Shown here one piece after another: positions 34,380 to 43,044 of a stretch of 64,000 nucleotides of DNA. The notes below the pieces were generated by a model. That model was not told the DNA's origin. It saw nothing but the letters and a program-made list of their open reading frames with translations, and did not search any database. The stretch is from Lachnospiraceae bacterium. Its GTDB lineage: Bacteria > Bacillota > Clostridia > Lachnospirales > Lachnospiraceae. Both the position numbers and the translations under genes were made by a program. Each line of letters starts with the position of its first letter. Position 1 is the stretch's first letter. The stretch is from assembly GCA_017428105.1 (NCBI GenBank), contig JAFRRM010000004.1, positions 208,934 through 272,933 on the forward strand, in the 5' to 3' direction.

Positions 34380-34468
34380 GGCGTCTCCTTGCTGGCCGCT
34401 CCGGCGGCTCTGTCTTTATGGTATCAGAACCGGCGCGCTTCCGCCAGTGGCAAAAACGATCTTTTGAG

Positions 34469-34498
34469 TTGATTTATGGCTTCCGGTTTTGCTATAAT
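34469..34498 (+). promoter_or_regulatory. Promoter of the SDR gene
   Basis: TTGATT, 18 bases and a perfect TATAAT, 66 bases before ATG 34565. Confidence 0.7.
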
Positions 34499-34564
34499 GT
34501 ATCAAATACCATGAAACGAATGACTGACAGGTCTTCCGTCCGGACGGGAAACGGAGGAGGCACG

Positions 34565-35329
34565 ATGGAGACGGTTCTGATCACAGGAGCGACTTCCGGC
34601 ATCGGCCGGGCGTTCGCCGGGCATTACGCGGCCCGGGGCTGCCGTCTGCTCCTGGCCGGCCGGGACCCGGAAAAACTGGAGAGGCTGGCGGCGGAACTGA
34701 AGACGGAATGCCGCCTGCTGGCCGCGGATCTGGCGGATGAAGCACAGGTCCGGCAGCTGGCGGAAACGCTGCGGGAAGAGCCCGTCGGCGTGTTCATCAA
34801 CAACGCGGGCTTCGGCGTCGCCGGCCCGTTCTGGGAGACCGACGCGGAAAAGGAGACTGCCATGCTGAAGGTCAATGACCTGGCGATGCATCTTCTTTTC
34901 AAGAGCATCCTCAGGGGGATGCAGGCCCGGGGACGGGGCACGATCGTGAACGTCGCGTCCTCCGCGGGGCTCCTGCCCGGCGGACCGTACATGGCGGCCT
35001 ACTATGCATCCAAGGCCTATGCCGCGTCCCTGACCAAAGCCGTGGCGCGGGAACTGCGGGAAGCGGGCAGCCCTGTGTACGTCTGCGCGCTGTGCCCGGG
35101 ACCGGTGGATACGAATTTCAACCGGAATGCGGACGTCTCCTTCTCCTTGAAGGGCATTACGGCGGAGGAATGCGTGAAGGCGTGCCTGGCGGGGATGGCG
35201 CGGAAGAAAACGGTGATCGTTCCCACGGCGCGGATGCGGGCGGCCGTCTTTTCGCGGCGCATCCTGCCGGAAAAAGCGATGCTGGCTGTCACGGGACGCC
35301 AGCAGAAAAAGAAGATCCGGCCGAAATGA
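34565..35329 (+). CDS. Short-chain dehydrogenase/reductase
   Basis: The 254-residue protein is a classical SDR with the NAD(P)-binding TGATSGIGRAF (residues 7-17), NNAG in FINNAGFGVAG, the catalytic Ser in VASSAG and the YYASKAY Tyr/Lys pair. An Arg in LLLAGRDPEKLERL after the second strand suggests NADP preference. ATG 34565 is chosen for the GGAGGAGG site upstream. It lies 59 bases before pncA and may share its transcript. The substrate is unknown. Confidence 0.92.
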   Translation: METVLITGATSGIGRAFAGHYAARGCRLLLAGRDPEKLERLAAELKTECRLLAADLADEAQVRQLAETLREEPVGVFINNAGFGVAGPFWETDAEKETAMLKVNDLAMHLLFKSILRGMQARGRGTIVNVASSAGLLPGGPYMAAYYASKAYAASLTKAVARELREAGSPVYVCALCPGPVDTNFNRNADVSFSLKGITAEECVKACLAGMARKKTVIVPTARMRAAVFSRRILPEKAMLAVTGRQQKKKIRPK

Positions 35330-35388
35330 AGGCCGGGCGGTATGGCGGAAAAGCAGGAAGCCGGTTTAACGGCGCAGGGAGGCCTGGT

Positions 35389-35910
35389 ATGGACAAATAT
35401 CTGATCGTGGTGGATATGCAGAAAGACTTTGTGGACGGCTCGCTGGGCACGGCGGAGGCGCAGCAGATCGTCCCCGCGGTACGGGCGAAGATCGAAGCGC
35501 ACGAAGGCCCGGTGATCTTTACCCGGGATACGCACGGCCCGGATTACCTGAACACGCAGGAAGGCCGCTTCCTGCCCGTGGAACATTGCCTCCGCGGCAC
35601 GGAAGGATGGGAGATCATCCGGGAACTGCGGGATCTGGCGGCCCGCCCGGGGACGCTCGTGATCGATAAACCTTCCTTCGGCTCCACCGTCCTCGCCGCC
35701 CTGCTCACCGAGAAGCGGGAGAGCATCGCAGGCGTGGAGATCATCGGCCTCTGCACGGACATCTGCGTGGTGTCCAACGCACTGATGATCAAGGCCGCGC
35801 TCCCGGAAGTGCCGCTGTCCGTGGACAGCGCGTGCTGCGCCGGAGTCACGCCGGCAAAACATGAGGCTGCGCTGGAGACGATGCGGAGCTGCCAGATCGT
35901 GATAAAATGA
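35389..35910 (+). CDS. pncA: Nicotinamidase-like cysteine hydrolase
   Basis: The 173-residue isochorismatase-fold protein has the catalytic Asp in LIVVDMQKDFVDGSLG, a Lys in LVIDKPSFGST and the nucleophilic Cys in IGLCTDICVVSNAL. The FTRDTHGPDYLNTQEG segment supplies the metal-site residues. Nicotinamidase converts nicotinamide to nicotinate. The assignment is strengthened by position: pncB, nadE and nadD follow on the same strand and together rebuild NAD from nicotinamide. There is a 131-base gap before pncB containing a TATAAT at 35968, so pncB may also have its own promoter. Confidence 0.85.
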   Translation: MDKYLIVVDMQKDFVDGSLGTAEAQQIVPAVRAKIEAHEGPVIFTRDTHGPDYLNTQEGRFLPVEHCLRGTEGWEIIRELRDLAARPGTLVIDKPSFGSTVLAALLTEKRESIAGVEIIGLCTDICVVSNALMIKAALPEVPLSVDSACCAGVTPAKHEAALETMRSCQIVIK

Positions 35911-36041
35911 CGACCGCGAGATCTTATGGCGGACGTCATGTTCTTCCCGGAACAGTCAATCATGCTTTATAATTAGCTTTTCAACTATCTGAGAAAGGAT
36001 ATCTGTATTTCTTTTTGGGGGAATACGACACGGAGGACAAC

Positions 36042-37487
36042 ATGAAAAACATCTACGAGGCCAGAAACATTTCCATGATGATGGACCTGTACGAACTGAC
36101 CATGGCGAACGGCTATTTCCTGGAGGAACAGGAAAAGAAGAAGGTGGCGTTCGACGTCTTTTACCGTCGGAACCCGGACGAGGGCGGCTTTGCGATCTTC
36201 GCGGGCCTGGAGCAGATCCTGCAGTATCTGGAGGGCATGCGCTTTGAGGAGGAGGACATCGCGTACCTTCGCTCCCTGGGCCATTTTGATGAAAAATTCC
36301 TGGCCTATCTGGCGGATTTCCGCTTCCACGGCGACGTGTTCGCGTTCCCGGAAGGGACGGTCATGTATCCGAACGAGCCCATCATCACGGTGGTGGCGGA
36401 CCTGGTGGAGGCGCAGCTGATCGAAACGGAACTGCTGGCGCAGGTGAACCACCAGTCGCTGATCGCAACGAAGGCCAACCGCATCGTGCGGGCGGCCAAG
36501 GGGCGCAGCGTATCGGACTTCGGCGCAAGACGCGCCCACAATAACGACGCGGCCATCTACGGCGCCCGCGCCTGCTACATCGGCGGCGTGAACGGCACCG
36601 CGACGGTCTCCTCCGGCCAGGAATTCGGCATTCCCGTCGGCGGCACCATGGCCCACAGCTGGGTCATGTTCTATAAGGACGAACTGGAAGCGTTCCGGCG
36701 GTTCGCGGCGCGCTATCCGCACAACTGCATCCTGCTGGTGGATACGTACGACGTGCTGAAGGTCGGTGTGCCGCACGCGATCCAGGTATTTCAGGAGATG
36801 CGCGAGCAGGGCATTCAGTCGCGCTATTTCGGCATCCGCCTGGACTCCGGCGACCTGGCGTATCTGTCCCGCACGGCGCGCGCCATGCTGGACGAGGCGG
36901 GCTTCCCGGAGGCGAAGATCGTGGTCAGCAACTCGCTGGATGAATATACCATCCGCTCCATCCTGAACCAGGGCGGCTGCATCGACGCGTTCGGCGTGGG
37001 CGAGCGCATGATCACGGCCAAGTCGGAGCCGGTGTTCGGCGCGGTCTACAAGCTCTGCGCGGTGGAAGAGAACGGCGTGATGATGCCCCGCATCAAGATC
37101 TCCGAAAACATTGAGAAAGTGACCAATCCCGGGCTGAAGAAGGTGTACCGCCTGCACAACGCGAAAGGCCAGAGCATCGTGGATATCCTGGCGCTGCAGG
37201 ACGAGACGCCGGAGACCATCACGGACATGCTGGATCCGGAGAAGCCGTGGAAATTGTATCCCACGGAAGGATTCCGCTTCACGGAACTGCAGACCTGCGT
37301 GATGAAGGACGGCGTGAGACAGACGCCGCCGGAAGACATGGCCGTGATCCGTCAGCGCGTGAAGGACCAGCTGGCAACGGAAGTCTGGGTGGAAGAACAG
37401 CGTTTTGAGAACCCGCACAAACATTATCTGGACATGACGCCCGCTTACTATCAGGAGAAGATGCGGCTGCTGCAGGAGGAGATGTAA
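36042..37487 (+). CDS. pncB: Nicotinate phosphoribosyltransferase
   Basis: This enzyme makes nicotinate mononucleotide from nicotinate, PRPP and ATP. The 481-residue chain is of the longer Gram-positive type. The histidine region GTMAHSWVMFY (near residue 208) is phosphorylated in the family, and FGIRLDSGDLAYLS and FGVGERMITAKSEPVFG form the phosphoribosyl site. ATG 36042 follows CGGAGGA. Its stop overlaps the nadE start by one base (TAATG), indicating translational coupling. Confidence 0.95.
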   Translation: MKNIYEARNISMMMDLYELTMANGYFLEEQEKKKVAFDVFYRRNPDEGGFAIFAGLEQILQYLEGMRFEEEDIAYLRSLGHFDEKFLAYLADFRFHGDVFAFPEGTVMYPNEPIITVVADLVEAQLIETELLAQVNHQSLIATKANRIVRAAKGRSVSDFGARRAHNNDAAIYGARACYIGGVNGTATVSSGQEFGIPVGGTMAHSWVMFYKDELEAFRRFAARYPHNCILLVDTYDVLKVGVPHAIQVFQEMREQGIQSRYFGIRLDSGDLAYLSRTARAMLDEAGFPEAKIVVSNSLDEYTIRSILNQGGCIDAFGVGERMITAKSEPVFGAVYKLCAVEENGVMMPRIKISENIEKVTNPGLKKVYRLHNAKGQSIVDILALQDETPETITDMLDPEKPWKLYPTEGFRFTELQTCVMKDGVRQTPPEDMAVIRQRVKDQLATEVWVEEQRFENPHKHYLDMTPAYYQEKMRLLQEEM

Positions 37488-38287
37488 TGGAAGGATACGA
37501 ACGGACCGCCCCCTTTGAGGCGGAAAAAGTCCGCGACAAACTGGTGGAGATGATCCGCGAACACACGGCCCGCTGCGGGATCACCCGCGCGGTGCTGGGC
37601 GTGTCCGGCGGCAAGGACAGCACGGTGGCGGCCGCCCTGTGCGCCCGCGCGCTGGGCCCGGAGAACGTCTGGGGCATCATGCTGCCGGACGGCGTGCAGG
37701 CGGATATCTCGGATTCGCAGGAAGTCTGCCGGTCGCTGGGGATCAACACCCGCACGGTAAACATCGGCGCGATGCATGAGGCGCTGAAGGCGGCCGTGAA
37801 GGCCGGGCTTCCGGAGGACATCTTCCCCGGCGGCGAGCCCATCGCCACGGAACGGGAAAGCAACATCAACGTGGGGCCGCGCCTCAGGATGACCACGCTG
37901 CGCTACATCGCCCAGGCCCTGGGCGCCTTCCTGTGCGGCACCGGCAACCTGTCCGAGCGCATGGTGGGCTACTGCACCAAGGACGGCGATACCAGCTGCG
38001 ATTTCAACCCGCTGGGCCTGCTGACCAGCAAGGAAGTGGTCGCGGTGGGCAGGACGCTGGAAGAACTGCCGCGGTTCCTGGTGGAGAAGGCTCCGAGCGA
38101 CGGCCTCTCCGGCAAGACGGACGAGGAGCGTCTGGGCGTGACCTACCAGCAGATCCACGACTGGATCCGGAAGGGATCTTCCGGTGATGCGGCCGCGGAC
38201 GGGGTGATCCGGAAGAAATGGGCCTCCAGCGCGCATAAGCGCCGGATGCCTCCGATCCTGGATCCGTTTTCCGGAGAGATCGTATGA
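37487..38287 (+). CDS. nadE: NAD synthetase, ammonia-dependent type
   Basis: NadE amidates nicotinate adenine dinucleotide to NAD. The PP-loop LGVSGGKDSTVAAAL (near residue 41) binds ATP, and NLSERMVGYCTKDGDTSCDFNPLG matches the substrate site. At 266 residues it has no N-terminal glutaminase domain, so it should use free ammonia. It overlaps pncB by one base and nadD by four, so the last three steps of salvage are encoded as one coupled unit. Confidence 0.96.
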   Translation: MEGYERTAPFEAEKVRDKLVEMIREHTARCGITRAVLGVSGGKDSTVAAALCARALGPENVWGIMLPDGVQADISDSQEVCRSLGINTRTVNIGAMHEALKAAVKAGLPEDIFPGGEPIATERESNINVGPRLRMTTLRYIAQALGAFLCGTGNLSERMVGYCTKDGDTSCDFNPLGLLTSKEVVAVGRTLEELPRFLVEKAPSDGLSGKTDEERLGVTYQQIHDWIRKGSSGDAAADGVIRKKWASSAHKRRMPPILDPFSGEIV

Positions 38288-39603
38288 AGATCGGTTTAGT
38301 GGGCGGGACCTTTGATCCCATCCATCGGGGCCATGTGCTGCTGGGCGAATACGCCCGGCAGCAGTTTCATTTGGATGGGATCTGGTTCCTGCCGGCGGGA
38401 CAGCCCTACTTTAAGGAAGGCAAAAAAGTTTCTCCGGCGGCCGACCGGCTGGCCATGACCCGGCGCGCGCTGGACGGCCTGGACTGGGCCCGGGTCTGTG
38501 ATATGGAACTCAGGCGTGAAGGCCGCACCTACACCTGCGAAACGGTGGAGCAGCTGAACGCCGCGTTCCCGCAGCATGAATTCAGTTTTATTTTCGGCGC
38601 CGACTGCCTGGACCAGCTGGACAGCTGGCGGGCGCCGGAGAGGATCCTGGCGGGCGCCCGGATCATTGCAGCCAGCCGGGGCAGCGGGGCGGATCATAAA
38701 GCGATGGAGCGGAAAGCCGCCGCGCTCATGGAACGCTTCGGCGGCGAGATCTGCGTGATGCCGTTCCTGGAACTGGACGTTTCCTCCACCCTGGTCCGCG
38801 AGCGGATGCGGGACGGAAAGGACGTGTCCGACCTGCTTCCGGAAGCGGTGGCGGCGTATGCGGAGCGGCAGGGCCTGTACCGGGATGATGCGCCGGAGGC
38901 GGAAAAGCCCGCGGCGGATCCGGCGGCCGCAGCAGCCGGTGCGCAGCCCTCTTTTTCTGCTGTGATCTTCGACATGGACGGCACGCTGCTGGACACGGAG
39001 CGCCTGTTCATCGACGCCTGGGAGGAAGCGGAAGGGAACGCTTCTCCGGCACTGCATGACGCGCTGGTCGCCATCATCGGCGTGACGCGGGAACGCTCGG
39101 AGGAGATCATTTATGAGCGCCTGGGCCGGGATTATCCGTACGAAGCCCGCCGCCTCGCGGTGGACGAAGTTTTCCGCCGGGCCAGGGAAAACGGAACGCT
39201 GCCCGTCAAGGCCGGCGCGGCGCAGATCCTGCGGACATTGTGGCGAAAGGGCTATAAAATGGGCCTGGCTTCCTCCACGGAGCGGGAACTGGTGATCCCG
39301 GAGCTGGAAGCGGCGGGCCTGACCGGATATTTCGACGCCGTGATCTGCGGCGGCGATGCGGCCCGGGGCAAGCCGGCTCCGGACATTTTCCTCAAGGCGG
39401 CGCAAGCGGTGCACACGGATCCGGCCCGCTGCCTTGCGGTGGAGGACTCGCGCAACGGCATCCTGGCGGCGCATGCAGCGGGCATGATCCCGCTGATGGT
39501 CCCGGACCTGATCCCGCCGGACGCGGAGCTTCGCGCCCTGGCGGCGGCCGTCTGCCCGGATCTGGCGGCGGCGGAGAAATGGATCGCAGCCCGGGAAACT
39601 TAA
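38284..39603 (+). CDS. nadD: NadD nicotinate-nucleotide adenylyltransferase fused to a HAD-family phosphatase
   Basis: Residues 1-200 are a complete NadD: GGTFDPIHRGH (7-17) is the nucleotide-binding HxGH motif and SSTLVRERMRDG (167-178) is the ISSTxxR-type motif. Residues 201-222 are an Ala/Pro-rich linker. Residues 223-439 are a HAD subfamily I hydrolase with DMDGT (230-234), a cap domain, SSTERE (motif II) and KPAPDIFLKAAQ then VEDSRNGILAA (motifs III-IV), resembling beta-phosphoglucomutase or nucleotidase. NadD is usually alone or beside an HD-domain YqeK; this HAD partner may act on pyridine mononucleotides, which is inference. The reading frame is open throughout, so the fusion is not a sequencing artefact of a stop. 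Confidence 0.9.
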   Translation: MKIGLVGGTFDPIHRGHVLLGEYARQQFHLDGIWFLPAGQPYFKEGKKVSPAADRLAMTRRALDGLDWARVCDMELRREGRTYTCETVEQLNAAFPQHEFSFIFGADCLDQLDSWRAPERILAGARIIAASRGSGADHKAMERKAAALMERFGGEICVMPFLELDVSSTLVRERMRDGKDVSDLLPEAVAAYAERQGLYRDDAPEAEKPAADPAAAAAGAQPSFSAVIFDMDGTLLDTERLFIDAWEEAEGNASPALHDALVAIIGVTRERSEEIIYERLGRDYPYEARRLAVDEVFRRARENGTLPVKAGAAQILRTLWRKGYKMGLASSTERELVIPELEAAGLTGYFDAVICGGDAARGKPAPDIFLKAAQAVHTDPARCLAVEDSRNGILAAHAAGMIPLMVPDLIPPDAELRALAAAVCPDLAAAEKWIAARET

Positions 39604-39681
39604 ATTATTCTTCACCTCTTGCAACAATCGGCCGGTCTGATCGGTATTCCTGGCAAAGAGCACAACAGGAGGTTGATCTCA

Positions 39682-40992
39682 ATGAAAGCGGGAAAGAAAA
39701 TGATTGCCATATTCATGATCATCGCACTGATCCTGTGCACGGCGGCATGCGGCGCCTCCGAAAATGTACAGGGGAACAAAGAAACCGGAAGCGGCGCGGC
39801 GGCTCCGGGTCCTAAAAAAGTGCAGGCCGCGGACCTGCTGGAAGCCTTCACGGCCCAGCCGGTAGAAGGTAAAGAAGCGGACGATGCCTTTAAGGCCGCC
39901 GCGTTTGACTGGGCCGCGAAACTGTTCAGCCGGGCTTATGCGGGCGAAGAAGAGAACAAGACCATGCTGGTCTCCCCGCTGTCCGTCCTGATCGCGCTGT
40001 CCATGACCGCGAACGGCGCGCGCGGCGAGACCCTGCGGGAGATGGAGCAGGCCCTGGGCGGGCTGGGCATCGACGATCTGAACGCCTACCTGCATACCTA
40101 CTTAAAGTCCCTGCCTTCCTCGGAACTGGCTAAATTCGCGTTTGCGAACGCGGTCTGGTTCAAGGACGATCCGGACTTTTACGTGGAGGACGCATTCCTG
40201 CAGAAAGTCACGGACTATTATGACGCGGCGGTCCGCAAGGCGCCGTTCGACGAGACCACCGTACAGGAAATCAACCAGTGGGTCGCCCTGCACACGGACG
40301 ATATGATCCAAAAACTCCTGGAGGAATTAAAGGACGGCGACCGCATGGTCCTGGTCAACGCCCTGGTCTTCGACGCCAAGTGGCAGGTCCCGTTCCTGGA
40401 AGAGGAATGCAGAGAGGACGTATTTACCGGTCTGGACGGCCGGAAGGGCACGGCCACCTTTATGTCGCAGGAGATCCATTCCTATATCGAGAGCGACGAG
40501 GCGATCGGCTTTACCAAGTCCTACAAAGATGATACCTACCGTTTCGTGGCGCTGCTGCCCAAGGATGAGAACGGCTTTGAGGATTTCGTGAAGGGCCTGA
40601 CCGGAGAGAAATTGGCGGCGCTGCTCGGCAGTGACACCCATGACAGGACCGTGATCCGGGTGCCCAAGTTCAGCTATGATTACAGCACGAGCCTGGTGCA
40701 GACCCTGCGGTCGCTGGGTATGCAGACCGCTTTTACGGACGCCGCGGACTTCTCCGGCATCAGTACCGGTGAAGCGCTGTGCATCGGCGATGTGCTCCAC
40801 AAGACCCACATCGACCTGGATTCCGAAGGCACCCGCGCCGCCGCCGTCACCGCCGTCATGGTCGTGAGCGCGACGGCCGTCATGCAGCCGCCGCGCCATG
40901 TGACGCTGGACCGGCCTTTCGTCTATATGATCGTGGACTCCGCGACGAATCTGCCGGTGTTCATGGGGACCGTGACCGGGTTCGGCGAGTAA
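39682..40992 (+). CDS. Serpin lipoprotein
   Basis: The 436-residue protein has a lipoprotein signal ending LILCTAAC (lipid Cys23), a low-complexity tether to about residue 60, and a full serpin fold. MLVSPLSVLIALSMTANGARGET and VWFKDDPDFY are family blocks. The hinge is of inhibitory type: G383-T-R-A-A-A-V-T, with small residues. Counting as in antitrypsin, P1 is Ala397 and P1' Thr398. RPFVYMIVDSATNLPVFMGTV closes the fold. Small P1 residues suit elastase-like proteases. It is probably anchored outside the membrane. AGGAGG precedes ATG 39682. Confidence 0.93.
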   Translation: MKAGKKMIAIFMIIALILCTAACGASENVQGNKETGSGAAAPGPKKVQAADLLEAFTAQPVEGKEADDAFKAAAFDWAAKLFSRAYAGEEENKTMLVSPLSVLIALSMTANGARGETLREMEQALGGLGIDDLNAYLHTYLKSLPSSELAKFAFANAVWFKDDPDFYVEDAFLQKVTDYYDAAVRKAPFDETTVQEINQWVALHTDDMIQKLLEELKDGDRMVLVNALVFDAKWQVPFLEEECREDVFTGLDGRKGTATFMSQEIHSYIESDEAIGFTKSYKDDTYRFVALLPKDENGFEDFVKGLTGEKLAALLGSDTHDRTVIRVPKFSYDYSTSLVQTLRSLGMQTAFTDAADFSGISTGEALCIGDVLHKTHIDLDSEGTRAAAVTAVMVVSATAVMQPPRHVTLDRPFVYMIVDSATNLPVFMGTVTGFGE

Positions 40993-41034
40993 AGCGGGAG
41001 ACGGCTTTCAGGAAACTGTTCCGACAAATAAAAC

Positions 41035-41067
41035 AGCGGCATGACCTGCGGGCCATGCCGCTTTCTT
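41035..41067 (+). terminator. Terminator of the serpin gene
   Basis: AGCGGCATG/CATGCCGCT stem followed by TTTCTT. The rest of 41068-41223 holds only a long imperfect hairpin (TAAAATCGCC at 41177, its complement at 41217-41226) at the end of the opposing exporter operon. Confidence 0.85.
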
Positions 41068-41223
41068 GATTTCTGATCTGCCCGCAGGCAGCGCTTTGGG
41101 TTTCCTCGCCGGAAGGCGGTCCCCTCCATCGTCATCGAAAAAACTTCCCTGGTCGGTCGTTTTTTCGGACGATGTCACTAAAATCGCCTCGCTTCCTCTG
41201 CCGCAGGCAGCGCTTCGGCGATT

Positions 41224-43044
41224 TTACCCCAGTACGCTTGCGGTGGCTTCGTCCTCGTACTGTCTGGTGAACAGTTCGTGGTAGTATCCGTGCAGGGCCA
41301 GCAGGTCTTTGTGACGGCCCTGTTCTACGATCTTGCCGCCCTTGACGACAAGGATGCAGTCTGCGTTCTGGACGGTGGACAGACGGTGGGCGATCATGAT
41401 GGAGGTGCGGCCCTTCACGATGGTGTCGATGGCTTTCTGGATCTTCTGCTCCGTGATCGTGTCCACGGAGGAGGTCGCCTCGTCCAGCACCAGGATCTTC
41501 GGGTCGGCCAGGATCGCGCGGGCGAAGCTGAGCAGCTGCTTTTCGCCGGTGGAGAGGAGCGAGCCGCCCTCGCCGACGTCCGTGTCCAGGCCTTTCTCCA
41601 GCTTCTCCACGACCTCGGTGGCGGAGACCAGCTCCAGCGCCCGGCGGATGTCGTCCTCGGAGGCGTCCGGGTTCCCGTACAGCAGGTTCTCCCGGACCGT
41701 CCCGGAGAACAGGTGCGGCGTCTGCAGCACATAGCCCAGCGCACTGTGGAGCCACAGCTGGCTGCGCTCGCGGGCGTCGCGGCCGTCGATCAGCACGCGG
41801 CCTTCCGTGGGTTCGTAGAAGCGGCAGACCAGGTTCACCAGCGTGGATTTGCCCGCGCCGGTCTCGCCCACGATGGCGATGCTGCTCCCGAACGGGATCT
41901 TGAGGTCAAAGTGCTCCAGCACCATTTCCTCGCCGTCGGGATAGTGGAAGGAGACGTCCTGGAACTCGATGTCGCCCTTGATCTCTTCCCAGTTCTCCCG
42001 GAGCGGGTCGAAGCTGTCGCCGTAGATCCGGATGACTTCGTCCGTGTCCGTCACGTCGGATTTCGTTTCCAGCAGCCGGGTCAGGCGTTCGATGTTCACC
42101 TGCGTGGTGATGAAGTCGGAGATCACGTCGATGATCCAGCGCACCGGCTCCATCATCCCCTGCGCATACGACATGAACAGCGAGAATGTGCCCACGTCCT
42201 CCGCCGCCAGCACGCCGCCCTTCCACAGCACGATGGCCAGCGCCAGCGAGGAGGCCAGCCCGATCGTGGAGGCGAACAGGCCCCGGAAGCGCGCGGCCTT
42301 CACGGTGGTGCGCCGCATGTTGGCGGTCTCGGCCCGGAAATCCTTTTCGATCAGGTCCTCCACGGCCAGCGTCTTGATGGTGCGCGCCCCGGTGATGCCT
42401 TCGTTGAAATTGCCCGTGATGCGGGAGTTGATCTCGCGGACCTCGCGGTTCACCTTGATCAGTCTCGCCTGGAACAGGCTGAACAGGATCACGATGAGCG
42501 GCAGCACCAGCAGCACCAGCAGGGCCAGCTTCGGCCGCACCGCCAGCATGACCGCGATGGCGCCGATCAGATACGTCCCCTGCCAGACGCCCTCGGCCAG
42601 GGACCAGGAGAACAGCCCGCCGATGCGCGACGTGTCGCTCATGACGCGGGAGTGGATGTAGCCCACGCTGTTCTGGTTGTAGTACGAAAACGCCAGCGTC
42701 TGCAGATGGTCGAACGCCAGGCTCCGCAGATCCTTGTCCACGGACACTTCCAGAGTCAGCGCCAGGTGGCCGTTGATGTAGTTGGCCGCCGCCGTGAAGA
42801 CCAGGGAAGCCACGTAGATGATCAGGAACCAGGGCAGCATATCCAGCGTGCCCAGCCCCACAAAGTGATTCAGCGCGTAGCGCTGGTACAGCGGGATGAT
42901 GATGTCGATGGTGCTGCCCACCAGGCCGGTGATCACCATGATCAGCATCAGGCCCCGGTATTTTTTGATATACGGCATGATCTTCGGGATCCCGAAGAAC
43001 GGCAGGGATCTCTTGTCCTGCCTGTCGTCCTGCTTATCCGGCAT
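41224..43044 (-). CDS. Heterodimeric ABC exporter, subunit with complete catalytic Glu (BmrD-like)
   Basis: The 606-residue half-transporter has six membrane helices (residues 30-320) and an ABC ATPase. Walker A is VGETGAGKST and Walker B is ILVLDEATSSVD with the catalytic Glu, but the signature is LSTGEKQ rather than LSGGQ. This pattern complements the partner gene and is typical of heterodimeric type IV exporters such as BmrC/BmrD and TM287/288, in which one ATP site is degenerate. It overlaps its partner by 11 bases and is second in the operon. Drug or lipid export is expected; the substrate is unknown. Confidence 0.92.
   Translation of the reverse strand: MPDKQDDRQDKRSLPFFGIPKIMPYIKKYRGLMLIMVITGLVGSTIDIIIPLYQRYALNHFVGLGTLDMLPWFLIIYVASLVFTAAANYINGHLALTLEVSVDKDLRSLAFDHLQTLAFSYYNQNSVGYIHSRVMSDTSRIGGLFSWSLAEGVWQGTYLIGAIAVMLAVRPKLALLVLLVLPLIVILFSLFQARLIKVNREVREINSRITGNFNEGITGARTIKTLAVEDLIEKDFRAETANMRRTTVKAARFRGLFASTIGLASSLALAIVLWKGGVLAAEDVGTFSLFMSYAQGMMEPVRWIIDVISDFITTQVNIERLTRLLETKSDVTDTDEVIRIYGDSFDPLRENWEEIKGDIEFQDVSFHYPDGEEMVLEHFDLKIPFGSSIAIVGETGAGKSTLVNLVCRFYEPTEGRVLIDGRDARERSQLWLHSALGYVLQTPHLFSGTVRENLLYGNPDASEDDIRRALELVSATEVVEKLEKGLDTDVGEGGSLLSTGEKQLLSFARAILADPKILVLDEATSSVDTITEQKIQKAIDTIVKGRTSIMIAHRLSTVQNADCILVVKGGKIVEQGRHKDLLALHGYYHELFTRQYEDEATASVLG

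Noticed and set aside
41077..41226. Repeated CCGCAGGCAGCGCTT at two places after the exporter operon
   Set aside because: Two copies of 15 bases, one inside a hairpin at the operon end, are most simply parts of termination structures; there is no evidence of a mobile or regulatory repeat.
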